From NCBI RefSeq assembly GCF_000764305.2, contig NW_025932718.1, positions 62,001 through 126,000 on the forward strand: a stretch of DNA of 64,000 nucleotides, given 5' to 3'. Shown here in pieces: positions 1 through 11,550 of the stretch. The stretch comes from Hyalella azteca. Lineage: Eukaryota > Arthropoda > Malacostraca > Amphipoda > Hyalellidae. Numbering within the stretch: the first letter of the stretch is position 1; the number at the start of each line of letters is the position of its first letter. The notes under the pieces were generated by a model. It saw nothing but the letters and a program-made list of their open reading frames with translations. It made no database searches and was not told where the DNA came from. The translations under genes and the position numbers were made by a program.

Positions 1-3000
1 TATTCTGCACCTGGAAGTTAGGACGGTTTATTTTTGACAGCTTGGAGACCACAAAGCCTGGCAGGAGACACTGCACCGTCACGCCTGCGTCACGAACCTC
101 CCGCTCTAGCCCCGCGCTGAAGCTCTCAACGAACGTCTGCAGAAAATAACTTGCTTATTTCCTGCCATTTAAAAGAACTGTTGTTGTACTGAAGTCAAAT
201 TTTCTTTTGTTTACTACACTTTAGATTAGTATTAGAATCTTTCTAAATAATTTTCATAAAAAAGGAATTGCATTTTACATTGATACTAATTACATTACAT
301 TAAGTAAGAAGTGCCATATTGTGTGGCTAATCGTCTTGCCGGACAATCGTGATTGGTCATGCGAGCCGACGGGAGCTTCTAGGTGGGTAACGTGGCTGGC
401 GCTAACAGATTTTCGTCAAGACTTAATAATAACTTCAACTTGAAGATGTTGCCAACAGCCAAAAAAACTTTTAAACCTCTGATAATAGTATTACTTTATT
501 ATTAAATTATGAATTTAAATGTGTATAAAGCAAAATTATTGTTTGTAGGCGAGGCACAGCTTTTGACGATACGTTAATTATTCCTCGGGTGTCATAAATA
601 GTGGTGATTGGGAGTACAAAAGTTTTTGGGTCAAATTCATACAGCCAGATGCTGGTAAGACACCACCATAGTTGTGAAAATATCAACAAGCCTAACTGAC
701 TCATGGAGCATTTGGTTAAACCGGGCGTATGTGCAAGTATCTACTATGGCTCGTGCTCACTAAAAATTATAAGTATCTGCCACGAAACAGAACTTGTGTG
801 CCCTTTTATGAAGACTACTGTGCACTACTAGATCATCAAAATTCAATAAAAATTAACTCCGTGTTCATTTCATCCCAACCAGCAAGAAGAAGTTTAGAGC
901 TCGACCAAATCCTCACGTTTTACCCCTTGTGTTCAAATCAACACGAAAAAACTCTGCAAAGTCGGAGCAATGCCTTAATTATTTATGCAACATGGCGGTT
1001 ATTAGGTCTTACGCTCAAAAAATAACTGAGAGCTTTCCTTTAAACGTTCAAATGTGACGTTTAAAGCAGTACAGAAAGCATGGGAAATAAAGACAGCTAA
1101 TACTCGGGATAGTTGTAGCTCATGCCAACATTGACTGAACAAAATGTATGTAAGATTTGATAGCAAGTCAAGAGACAAAAGCTCGTATTAATTACCTTAG
1201 AAGCAGAGTAGACGGTGAGGAGAGGAGCTGCCACAGCGGCAGACAGAGAAGAGACGTTAACAATGGCGCCTCTCTTCCTCTCCACCATCCCCGGCAGGAC
1301 GATGAGGGTCATACGAACCACTGACATCACGTTGATGTTCACCAGGGATGTCATGTAGCTACGAATAACAACCGTCATCAGGTATTGTCTTCAATAACAA
1401 GCATTCAGATTTCAGTCGTAGATTGTTAAAACCCTAGAACTAATTATGACATTAGGAGTCTTGGCAGTTACCATGAATTCAGCAATAAATGAAAATAACA
1501 CAAGAGAGAACATAACATATCGTACATTTTATAACACATGATCACAAAATTATCACTAAATTACAAAGAAACATAACACTTGTAGTTTCACTTCTATCAA
1601 GCAAAGGGAGACAATATTGCTCACCCAAGAATATTTAAAGACTTTATTATCGTACACAAAAAAATCATTTTAATGTTTCACAAATAATAAATATCCATGA
1701 TTTCATCTCAAATGAAACCATGTTTTATTCCTTCAATGAGTTGATACGTAGAGAAGTAGATCACATAAGTTAAACTATTGAGTTATAATAGAGTGGCCCC
1801 CCCCACTCACTTGGCTGCATCAGGCACTTTAACAAGATACTCAGGATAGTCGTAGCTCATGCCAACATTGTTGACCAGAACACCGATGTCCAAGCCTCTG
1901 AGTTCCCTAGCAATGTCATCATAGATGTCCAAGCGAGTGTAGTCAGCAGCTATTATCTTTGTCTCCACAGGGTATGAAGATTCTGGGAAATTCCAATTTT
2001 TTAAAATATGATGCAGAAATTTTTGTAGAATTGATAACATCTTCAAAATGGGTCATTAATACGCTTGAAATGAGACTACTGTACTCTGGCCTTGGTGGTA
2101 CAAACCAAACAATTCAACCAGAGTAAATTAAAGTTTACCAAGTTTTAGACAAAATTTCAAGGTAATTTTAAAAGGAGTTATCATATACTAATAATATACT
2201 GCAGTACCTACCGTACCCATCAACACACTGATGCTGATAATCGCCAATCGCCTTCATCTTAAAATTTACATTTAACCATTTAACTGCCTTCCAGAGTTTA
2301 ATTCAGCATGCAGTTGTTTGGTTGTTGTTCCAACTAAGATTCTAAAATATTGTTCTAATCAGCAATTTAAAAAATACAAAAAAACTAAAGCAAACTAAAA
2401 ATATATTAATAGAATTACTCAGAATTTTGGTGTGAGTATTATTCATTTTGATTTAAAATATTTTAAAGAAAGAAACATAATAAATCATTTCAAAACTTCA
2501 AGAATATTGGCATAATCCATCAAATGACTAAATTCATACCAGAGAAATTACAACCTAAGTTGCCAAATAAAGAGAAAGAATTAATGAAGTAGGTAGCTCA
2601 TACTTGAAACTTTTTCAATGAAAATATTAATTATTTACTTAACATTTTCTTTCCTTTCAAATTCATGTATAGTTAATCTATAATAAAATCAATGATATAA
2701 ACATTATCACGTACTGATTTCCTTAGCAACGACCTCTAACTTGGAAGGGGTTCTGCTGATGAGCACAATATCCAGTCCTCGTTTGGCCAACTGCAAATAA
2801 AATGCAATATGAAACTGACAAATATATTTATAAACAAGATTCCTGGCATACGTGAGGAAACAGTCAATGATTAAAAAGAATTTTAACAACTCTAAGAAAT
2901 GGTAACAGATTATTTGTGATTGATATAACAAGCTGCACAAAATGGCTAGTGAAATTAAACTGGGAAACAAATTTCTGAATCAGCTTGATATTCATTTTAG

Positions 3001-4110
3001 AATTTGTCGTTTCTCATTGAATGCAAATAGATCACAAACAGATTTCATTGAACATAATTTGCCTAATTGTATTTTCACTATTGTTATACTTGTGTGCACA
3101 CATAAGCTTGCAGTGCACACAAGCTTCTGCTATTTTTGCAGAAAATTATAATATATTTTAATTCATGGACATTGAATGTGGAATAAGTATCTGAACCGAG
3201 CTTCTAATTTCCATGCAAATACATATTGCATATTGAAATACATGTTGAAATTTTGCCATGCGAATACATATTGCTGTAAAAATTACCTCAAAAGCATATG
3301 CTTTCCCAATGCCATCAGTTGCTCCAGTGACAACTGCAAAAAAAAATTATCACGATATACCAAGAAGAAAAACATTCATCAGTGAAGTTTAATAATAAGA
3401 AAAGGTTATATATAAGCAACCCAGGGATGATTTAAAGGTGAAAAACTTATTAGTTAGCTTAAAATTATCTCTTCTTAACTATGCAAATATCCTTCTTTTG
3501 CTGGACATGTGATGCCTTAGGAAAACCATACCTACATCATATCCAAATCTAAATTTTTTCTTGAATCAACAATTTTACATATAATAATTTTTGTCCACAA
3601 TTGATGCTTCTAAAAAATTACAAAATAAGTGTATATCAATGTACTCAGGTGCTACCTTCCAAGAGAAATAATAAATATTATAAATAAAATGAATACAAAT
3701 ACCTACTGTGAGAGTATTTTAAATGCCTGTAAAATTTGTCTAGCCTGCTAACAACAAAAATTTATTTCTGTCCAGGATCAATATTTTTATTGAAAGGTGG
3801 CAAATTGAGTGCTGTGACAACCATTATGTCATTAATGAGCTGAAACATATTGATGCATGTGACACAAAATACATGTAAGAATCTGTTTTCAATGGTATTT
3901 CTTAACATTTCCATTTATCTGTAATGTTAAGAATAATAGGAGAAGCTAAGTTATTTTAAGCAACAAACCTGCCCATTTTCCTGTCTTCTGGAAGTTGATA
4001 TGAAGTCGCAGTACAGGTGCAACAAGTGATGAATATATGCCTTTGCAAACAGATAGAAGGAACTTGAAGATGATGTAAGCAACAGTTATCTTACCAATAA
4101 AAGACCACAT
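1..4110 (-). CDS. HSD17B12: Very-long-chain 3-oxoacyl-CoA reductase / 17-beta-HSD 12-like SDR (3' end missing)
   Basis: This is an ER-membrane short-chain dehydrogenase. By family it reduces 3-ketoacyl-CoA in the second step of very-long-chain fatty-acid elongation, and some members also act on steroids. Exons on the minus strand, 5' to 3', are 3969-4110 (coding part), 3287-3333, 2715-2790, 1811-1982, 1196-1358 and 1-136. All have GT-AG borders and the phases agree, giving about 245 residues; the family is about 310, so some 65 C-terminal residues lie beyond the left edge. Visible features are an N-terminal hydrophobic anchor starting MWSFIGKITVAYIIF, the cofactor motif VVTGATDGIGKAYAFE, VLISRTPSKL, NNVGMSYDYPEY, the active-site segment VNVSS, and the catalytic YSASK. 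The start is the first Met before the anchor. The exon opens upstream at 4147, so the 5' UTR is spliced. Any C-terminal ER-retention signal is outside the window. Confidence 0.93.
1100..1134 (-). repeat. Intronic copy of part of an HSD17B12 exon
   Basis: About 35 bases in the intron between exons 1196-1358 and 1-136 closely match 1838-1872 of exon 1811-1982. Read on the minus strand they give NVGMSYNYPEY, where the exon gives NVGMSYDYPEY. The copy has no surrounding exon and no obvious splice sites, so it is probably a short duplication rather than a functional alternative exon. Confidence 0.7.
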
Positions 4111-4149
4111 TTTGTAAGTAAATTTAGCCAAATTACCAATGATAAATCT

Positions 4150-4404
4150 GAAACAGAATAGTTGAATTCAAATATAAGCATATATATACATTGGAACCTG
4201 CAAAAAATAAATTTATAATTAAGGTTAACTAATTTAGAACGAACTTACAGGCAGCTAAAATCTTATCTTTACACACACAACTATTTAGCACTCGACTTCC
4301 CCCTATTTTTTGCAAAATATAAACTATATCTATCCAAACTATAACAAAATTACAAAAAAGATATGACCATTCTCTAGATCTTTTCTTTTCAAATCAAATG
4401 GTTA
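4150..4404. other. Upstream of the HSD17B12 coding exon, no gene seen
   Basis: AT-rich intron or upstream sequence. No coding potential or known element was recognised. Confidence 0.5.
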
Positions 4405-4515
4405 ACAATTAACAGTTAACTGTTAACACTGTTAAATGTTAACTGTTAACACTGTTAACTGTTAGTAATTGTTAACTGTTAACTATTAACTGTTAACATT
4501 GGTAACAGTTAATTT
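4405..4515. repeat. GTTAAC-rich simple repeat
   Basis: An irregular run of the self-complementary motif GTTAAC/AACTGTTA, about 110 bases. It directly abuts the left target duplication of the hAT-like element at 4525. Confidence 0.8.
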
Positions 4516-4524
4516 AGTTAATTT

Positions 4525-6058
4525 TAGACTCCTGCGTTTGGTATTTTTTTTATCTGAGACGAGACGAGACAACAGGCTCTGTCCCGGTTCGCAATAAAAA
4601 CCGGGACAATTTTCAGCCCTCCGTAGGAATTCCGGGACGATACCGAGACGAGACGAGACATCCCGGTTCAAATAGGTACCTTAAAATTTCCCGGAATTTA
4701 TAGCCAATAGCGGAAGCGCTGTAGCGGCAAAACCTCGTATCGCTACTTAAATATGTAGCAGGCGCTACCGATACCGCTACCGCTACTCCGTAGAATTGTC
4801 GATTGAGCTACTGCTACTGAAATTGTAGCGGCCTCTACATGTAGCGCGCTACTGCCCACCTCTGCATTTATATAACTTGAGACGTATCCTTTCACTATTC
4901 TGATTGGAGCTCGGCAATTGAAATGATTTTTGCTACGAATACATGTTGTGGTTTAATATGGTACTTATCTTTACAGGCAAGTGAAATGGAAAAACATGTT
5001 TTTTTTTTCAAAAATTGTGTTCTATGATGGTTTGGAGGAGGCCATACTAGCTGTAGCTGTGACATCGGCTGACTGGACAGACTTTGATTTGCCTCTAGCT
5101 CAATCACAGAATCAGATTCATCGATCTTGCCTTAAGTAATCTCCTTCAACAAAAAGTTTGGAAAGAAATATCAACAAAATTTTAAAATACAACAAAATTT
5201 AAGTTGGAAAATATAATAGTAAGATCTTCAAAAAAGAACTCGAAATATCCATGTGTATCCTTTCTAAATAACGTTAAACAAGTCCAAGTGTTTGATAACA
5301 ATTCAGAAAACTGCGCAATTGTGAAGATTTCCTGAAGGCGTAGCACAAAATTTTACTAAAGGCAGAGATAATCTAATACTAGCTTTAGTATTATTAGGAA
5401 TATCTTACCAGGACTCCACTCCACTGTCTACTAATTGGCCGACTAATCTAGACACTGCGTCCCTACTCCCTATGCGCTCCATGGCACCTGAACTCGTTCC
5501 GAACGCGTAATAAACTTGACTCATATTCGTACGGTTCCCATAAGTGCCATTAAAGCCTTAGTTAAGACTTAAGAGTAACATTTTTTACTCAATACTCAGC
5601 CATGCATACATCGACAGGTTTGCGGTGTTTGTCGGACCACTAATTAACTGCCATGTCAGTTAGTCAGACAAATTTTGCTAAATCTGCAATTAACTCAATT
5701 TAACTGGTAACTGTCTATGGCCCTATTAGTAGCAATAAAGGGCTAACTTTTCATTCTTCAACCCATGTTTTCGAACTTATTCGTATCATAATCGAAAAAC
5801 TTGTTTTGTCTTAAATAATTAAGACAAATCTAGTCTCGTCTTGTTATGTCTCGTTTCAAATCTGTCTGTCTCATCCCGGTTCATAATTTACCGGGACACG
5901 AGTTTTAAAGTCCGGGACAGAAGTCTTGTCTCGGTTCATACGTTTATTCCGGGACAAATTTTACTCTCTGCCCCGTTATTTTTTTCCCGGAATTTTCTCG
6001 TCTCGTTTCGTCTGTCCCGGTTCATTTCGAGAAAATTATTTCGGGACGCAGGAGTCTA
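4525..6058. mobile_element. hAT-like non-autonomous DNA transposon, 1.5 kb
   Basis: The ends are inverted repeats TAGACTCCTGCG (left) and CGCAGGAGTCTA (right). They are flanked by a perfect 8-bp duplication GTTAATTT at 4517-4524 and 6059-6066. An 8-bp duplication is the hAT hallmark. Both ends carry subterminal runs of GACGAGAC and CCCGGTTC/CCGGGAC in opposite orientation (about 4550-4670 and 5830-6050). No transposase is visible. A terminal fragment of a second hAT family sits inside (4703-4864). A diverged relative of this element's end lies at 29690-29870. Confidence 0.8.
4703..4864 (-). mobile_element. Solo end of a second hAT family (GTAGCG-rich)
   Basis: Rich in GTAGCG/CGCTAC and ending in GTAGCGCGCTACTGCCCACC followed by TCTG, the reverse complement of the left end of the element at 26792-27714. 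Only this end is present. The other end was lost, or was never included when the fragment was captured by the surrounding 4525-6058 element. Confidence 0.75.
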
Positions 6059-6176
6059 GTTAATTTCTCCTAATTCTGTAGCTTGAAAACTGTAGGAGAT
6101 AGGTTTGCAGTGAGAGCAGGTGCAAGTGTTCAACAGAGGCGAAAAACTGCCGACCGGTCACCGCGTGCTATATATA

Positions 6177-7259
6177 CCATCAAACGGGGTAATAAGGGAC
6201 GGTTTTGAGCATTTTTTGTTAAAAACTTCTTACTATGAAACTTTTCATAAATGAGTTTGGGCTCATTTTAAATGTCTTTGCAGGGGGCTATCATATGGCC
6301 TCTCCAAAAAATTCCATATGCTATTCATAAGGTGCTAGACACAATATAAAGCCTCCCAAATTAATCTGGGAGTGGGGTAATAAGGGACACTTGAAATAAA
6401 ACTCAATTTTAAAATGTTTGAAGCATGCAAAGTGTACTCATCCATTACTAACAGTACTCTAAAGTCCTCCTCTTTCATTGTAGATGATGTAGATGTAGAA
6501 TAAATGACATTTTCTGTGATTTGTACTTGTTTTTTCCTTTATTATTATATCCATTCATTACTGTATTATTGATGAGATATTACCATATCCATGAACATGC
6601 CATTGAGCATTTACAATGACTTTGTCCACTGCATGGTTGAAATCAGCAGCCATATAGCATTTCTTCTGTATCTGTAAGCTTACAGGATGGCTTACAATTT
6701 CACACCATTTTAATTGGATCAAGTGAATTCACTATAAAAAAATCATAAAAAACCTACCTGAAACAGAAAGAAATGTTTCAGTGACAACCATCATATGTTT
6801 TGGAGAAATAAATCATAGTTTAGGTTAAATACTTTGTATAATAAATACTTTAATATACTTTAAATTGTGCCCGGTGCACAATTTTATATATGACATTCTA
6901 TGCACAATTTTGTGTTGACAATGATGCATTAATTTTTCATTAAGTAAATTTTTGAATGAGTGAGTTAAATGTAATCAAAATTCTTTGTTAATAGGGCAAA
7001 TATTTTTTGCTACAGACCTTAGCAGAGGTACTTTTCCAAAATCTCACTTTTCACACTTTTTTCATGGATTTTTTAAAGGTAATAAATGTATGATTTCTTA
7101 ACTTGCTTTATGCTACATAGATAGTAAAAATGTTGAACTTTATGACACTATTTAAAGTTTTGCAATATTTTGATTAGTTTAGCTGCTACAACATTTCTAT
7201 GAAATGTTGGAGGCCTGTCCCTTATTACACTGCCCGTCCCTTATTACCCTGTTTGACGG
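6177..7259. mobile_element. TA-flanked mariner-like non-autonomous element, long copy
   Basis: The ends are CCATCAAACGGGGTAATAAG (left) and the reverse complement of CCGTCAAACAGGGTAATAAG (right), both running on into GGGAC. Each end has a flanking TA (6175-6176 and 7260-7261). An internal copy of GGGGTAATAAGGGACA lies near 6375. Homologous to the 502-bp copy at 32456-32957, whose TA target duplication is proven by empty sites. No transposase ORF was seen in 1083 bp. Confidence 0.8.
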
Positions 7260-7261
7260 TA

Positions 7262-8094
7262 GGCATTTATCATAGCTAGGATACTAAAGTTAGGCCTTAT
7301 TTCAGTTGGAAGCCAGTCAAAGATGCAGAGAACAACTGTATGAGCATCTCCCTGCATGATAGCTTGGGGGTGACTGAAGTTCCACACCAACAGAGCGCAC
7401 AAATATGTGCATGCGGCCTTGGAGGGTGAGGGAGAGGAGGAGGTTGGCAGGAGTGGAGGCTGGGGGACAGTAGAAAGCAGCAGTAATAATGATAGAATAA
7501 CCAAACCAGAATAATTAAATATAACACAAATAGTCACTCAGGGCTTTAGAGGTCACATAACTAATATAAATGTAAAACTACACAGGGCAAAAACTGTGAT
7601 TCAGCAATAATAAACCATATGAATTTCCTCTTGATTTCCTTTTCACCTAGCTCCCATCTTAACCATAAGTCCATAACACAAACTTTCACACCCTCCTTGC
7701 TGTTTATTGTTTCCCTTTCTTCCTCCTTCCTACTAACAAACTAATATGTGATGCATGGCTGATGGCCATTGCAAATGCCTGACTCAGAAATGTGTTTCTT
7801 TTCTTCAGAGTCACCATGTCTCAAATCTAAATCCAATTTTGCCCATAGCAATTTGTTAAAGGCTCAGCGCAACTCAACTCTTTCGCAATCTGTCCATTCT
7901 GTTGTGAACGCATAAATCAAAGTACAGAGATGATTTTGGTACCGTTGAATTTGTCAGAACTGCAGCTTTAACATGAGCAAAAATTCTCAATTGTTTATAA
8001 AGATGTTCCCCTTAATCAACTGATTACAGCACACACAGTACATTTTAAAATCTGAGGTAACAGGGCTAACTCATTTCAAGTGAAGAGTCTAAAA
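7262..8094. other. Intergenic, no gene recognised
   Basis: AT-rich sequence with short open frames on the minus strand around 7244-7537 that have low-complexity Pro/Ser composition and no family resemblance. Nothing else was supported. Confidence 0.5.
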
Positions 8095-8096
8095 TA

Positions 8097-8285
8097 CAGC
8101 AATCCCTTGATTAGCACGGTTTTGAATACCGCGGAAAAAAAATTTGCGACCTACCCTTAATCTACGCGGTGCCAGTTTTGATTAGCGCAAATTATTCCCA
8201 TATATTCTTAAGTTTGATTAGCGCGGTTTTGCTTAACACGGTAAAACTCGGGGATTTATTAACCGCGTTAATCAAGGGATTGCTG
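8097..8285. mobile_element. Pogo/Tigger-like MITE, 189 bp
   Basis: Inverted ends CAGCAATCCCTTGATTAGC and, on the opposite strand, CAGCAATCCCTTGATTAACG, flanked by TA at 8095-8096 and 8286-8287. Ends starting CAG followed by a TCCCT..ATTA..GCG pattern are typical of pogo/Tigger elements. Internal GATTAGCGC motifs are repeated. Too short to code for a transposase. Confidence 0.8.
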
Positions 8286-8334
8286 TATTCTTTACTTTGC
8301 CACTATGAATTATTTACTGTAAAGTGTAGACTAA

Positions 8335-8499
8335 CAAAGTATCATGGTTCATGGATACCTCATACTCTTAGGCTCAGCAGCCTCAGCTCATACCTACAAG
8401 CATTTTCATACATTTGATATTAGTTTAAATTTTGAGTAGATAAAGAAATTAATAATGAACTAAGAACTGATTCTAAAAAATCTCTGGTTTGCCACTATG
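8335..8499 (+). mobile_element. Partial copy (3' part) of the 182-bp hAT MITE
   Basis: Matches the 3' two thirds of the intact MITE at 30914-31095, ending GGTTTGCCACTATG. It carries an extra insert after AAAGTATCATGG. Confidence 0.65.
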
Positions 8500-8527
8500 C
8501 CTGCCAGCTGCCAGAGTATAAAATATA

Positions 8528-9471
8528 GGGTAAACGCACCATATTCCAACATCATGGGTAATTCCAACACTTCTTAACTTATTCCTTCATATTAAGCTTT
8601 GTTTTGTTCCACGCATGCGTAGATGGTTCAAATAGTGACGTCATACTATTGCGTGCAGATTCAGGCAAAACACTAGGTCTGGTGGGAAAATGTTAAGATC
8701 CTCGGAGCAAAAGTCCAAGTCAACTAGTGAGAACATCGAAACATGTGTCAAAGTTGATAGTTGACCTAGCTCTACCAAATAGTGATAAACTGTTTGTGTA
8801 GAAAGAATATCATGGTTTGAGACTTTTAAATAAGTCTGTGAATATATTATGAATTCTTTAAGTATACTTGTATTTACTGATTTTAAGTGGTAAATAAATT
8901 AATAGATGATTAAGTTAAGGGACAGTTTTAGACACATAAGAACTAATTCCGACACAGCTTGGAATTGGACACACACAACTTGTTCCTAGCTGTGTTAAAA
9001 AATTAAATGTTTCTTAACTAAATCTTATTATCTTAATAGGTAACTCTTAATTAAAAGCTTAATTAAAAAATTAAAATTTTGTAATTTAATTTTTTTTAGT
9101 TTTTACATTTTTTTAATTAAAATTTTTTAAATTAAGCTCGTTCCAAGCTGTGTCATATTCTGATACAGCTCACACAGGGCGTCGGAATTTTGAATTAGTA
9201 GTAGTTTGAAGAGTTGTCTGAATTAGTCTCACAATATGCCAAATTCACTCATACACAGCGTCGGAATTCAGGGATTTTGTAGATTTAAATTCTAAAGGCT
9301 TTTAAATAAATATGGCAACAGTTTGTGACGTTTCATTGTTGTCAGCGCGTAGTGTGGTCTTTTGAGAGTGACGTAAAGCAATCAGAACTCGAGTTGTGCA
9401 TACGGTGATCTTTTTATAGCCATTCATTTCTTGGTACGTCCTTAATGTGTTGGAATATGGTGTGTTTACCC
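8528..9471. mobile_element. GGGTAAACGC-family element, copy A
   Basis: Inverted ends GGGTAAACGCACCATATTCC and, on the opposite strand, GGGTAAACACACCATATTCC, each followed by AACA and flanked by TA. The right 190 bp is homologous to the right arm of copy B (9612-11548). The interior has repeated TTCCGACAC/GGTCGGAA-like motifs and AT-rich palindromic sequence around 9060-9135. No transposase seen. Confidence 0.75.
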
Positions 9472-9547
9472 TAGTATGGTAGATTGGTATTTGGTAGTGC
9501 AGCCTCAGGCTCAGCTCATGAGTACAGAGTGAGAGTAGGCTATCAGC

Positions 9548-9611
9548 CATAGTGGCAAAGCAGAGAGTTTTTTAGACTCTCCCTCAAGTTAATTTTTGAG
9601 TCCTATAAGTA
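9548..9611 (+). mobile_element. Partial copy (5' part) of the 182-bp hAT MITE
   Basis: The first 64 bases match 30914-30977 of the intact MITE (CATAGTGGCAAAGCAGAG start). The match stops exactly where copy B of the GGGTAAACGC family begins, so that element probably inserted into it. Confidence 0.7.
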
Positions 9612-11548
9612 GGGTAAACGCGGTATATTCCGACACATTATAGACACATCGAGAAATGAAAAACTATACAAAAAAAACTGTATGCGTTACGTAACTTCTG
9701 TTGGCTTCACGTGACTCACAAAACACCGGACTACGTGTCAGCAACGATGAAACGTCACAAAATGTTGCCATATTTATTAAAAAGCCTTTAGAATGGAAAC
9801 CTACCAAATCCCTATATTCCGTCACTTTGTGTGGCAATATTCGACACGTGGTGAGTNNNNNNNNNNNNNNNNNNNNNNNNNNNNNNNNNNNNNNNNNNNN
9901 NNNNNNNNNNNNNNNNNNNNNNNNNNNNNNNNNNNNNNNNNNNNNNNNNNNNNNNNNNNNNNNNNNNNNNNNNNNNNNNNNNNNNNNNNNNNNNNNNNNN
10001 NNNNNNNNNNNNNNNNNNNNNNNNNNNNNNNNNNNNNNNNNNNNNNNNNNNNNNNNNNNNNNNNNNNNNNNNNNNNNNNNNNNNNNNNNNNNNNNNNNNN
10101 NNNNNNNNNNNNNNNNNNNNNNNNNNNNNNNNNNNNNNNNNNNNNNNNNNNNNNNNNNNNNNNNNNNNNNNNNNNNNNNNNNNNNNNNNNNNNNNNNNNN
10201 NNNNNNNNNNNNNNNNNNNNNNNNNNNNNNNNNNNNNNNNNNNNNNNNNNNNNNNNNNNNNNNNNNNNNNNNNNNNNNNNNNNNNNNNNNNNNNNNNNNN
10301 NNNNNNNNNNNNNNNNNNNNNNNNNNNNNNNNNNNNNNNNNNNNNNNNNNNNNNNNNNNNNNNNNNNNNNNNNNNNNNNNNNNNNNNNNNNNNNNNNNNN
10401 NNNNNNNNNNNNNNNNNNNNNNNNNNNNNNNNNNNNNNNNNNNNNNNNNNNNNNNNNNNNNNNNNNNNNNNNNNNNNNNNNNNNNNNNNNNNNNNNNNNN
10501 NNNNNNNNNNNNNNNNNNNNNNNNNNNNNNNNNNNNNNNNNNNNNNNNNNATTAAGTAGTGTTCAATATTCGTTAGTGTTCTAATTCAAAGCCGTGTTGT
10601 ATCCCAATACAGCTCACACAGCAAACGGAATTCGAACACGTGGATGTCGGCAATACGTATCAGTTAAATTTGAAGCACTGACGCAATACGACTCACCCAC
10701 ACTCAGGATGATGTATGTTTTTGGTGAATTTTCCCATGCATTTTCACTTTTTTTAAGCTATTGCTGTGCTCAGTTGGCGCAATGTAATGAAAATTGATTC
10801 TCTTCGTGCACGTGTTCACGCAATCCCGGCCATCTATTCTACGTCGCGCTGCCGCGCACAAGCAGTATGTGCAGGAACAGACGTATTACATTACTCAGTA
10901 GTCAGTACTCAGTACAGTATGCCTTTAATTATCTTTCAATAATATATGATTTTCTTTGATACAGAAATTTGGTGAATGAGAAATCTAGAACTTTATTTTA
11001 TAAGAAATTTTCTCAAAAGTCATATGGCAACACTGAACACCATCTGTTTACATTTCGTATGTATAATAGCCGCAGTTTACGATTACCGTATGTTCCGTAT
11101 CCAACAAGGCGGACAAGCGGAAGAGTCAGAAGTAACCCTGACATGTCTTACATTTTATCATTGTCAGTTCGACTCGCGTAGTCAATATACTTGCGTATAT
11201 TGTCGACTAAAATAGTAGAACTATTTCAGCTTTCTAAAGTACGGCGCACGGCGCAAAATGACAAAACAAATTCCCGCGCACCTGGCACATCTTCCTGACC
11301 ATGGCGACTCACCACGTGGCCAATATTGCCACACAAAGTGACGGAATATAGGGATTTGGTAGGTTTCCATTCTAAAGGCTTTTTAATAAATATGGCAACA
11401 TTTTGTGACGTTTCATCGTTGCTGACGCGTAGTGAAGTGTTTTGAGAGTCATGTGAAGGCAACAGAACTTACGTAACGCATACGTTTTTTTTATAGTTTT
11501 TCATTTCTCGATGCGTCCTTAAAGTGTTGGAATATACCGCGTTTACCC
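9612..11548. mobile_element. GGGTAAACGC-family element, copy B, long inverted repeats
   Basis: Ends GGGTAAACGCGGTATATTCC on both strands, flanked by TA. The inverted arms are long, roughly 245 bp (9612-9856 against 11300-11548), and highly similar. The left arm runs straight into the N gap, so the true length and any transposase are unknown. The piece at 10600-10640 (AATACAGCTCACACAG) is shared with copy A near 9165. Confidence 0.75.
9857..10550. other. Assembly gap (Ns)
   Basis: 694 undetermined bases. The gap falls inside copy B right after its long left arm, as expected where a near-perfect inverted repeat defeats assembly. Confidence 0.99.
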
Positions 11549-11550
11549 TA

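Noticed and set aside
5413..5523. Minus-strand frame MSQVYYAFGTSSGAMERIG with a good donor, as the first coding exon of HSD17B12
   Set aside because: Joining TCCTG to the acceptor at 4147 creates an immediate TGA, and the region lies inside a transposon. Kept only as a possible 5' UTR exon.
7244..7537. 97-codon and 76-codon overlapping minus-strand frames
   Set aside because: Low-complexity Ser/Pro/Leu composition, overlapping in two frames, no homology recognised.
9701..10584. Open frames of more than 260 codons across 9.7-10.6 kb
   Set aside because: They are almost entirely Ns; the real part is a transposon arm.
11226..11462. 78-codon frame on the minus strand similar to the start of the frame at 9701
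   Set aside because: The similarity comes from the inverted arms of the same element, not from a gene family.
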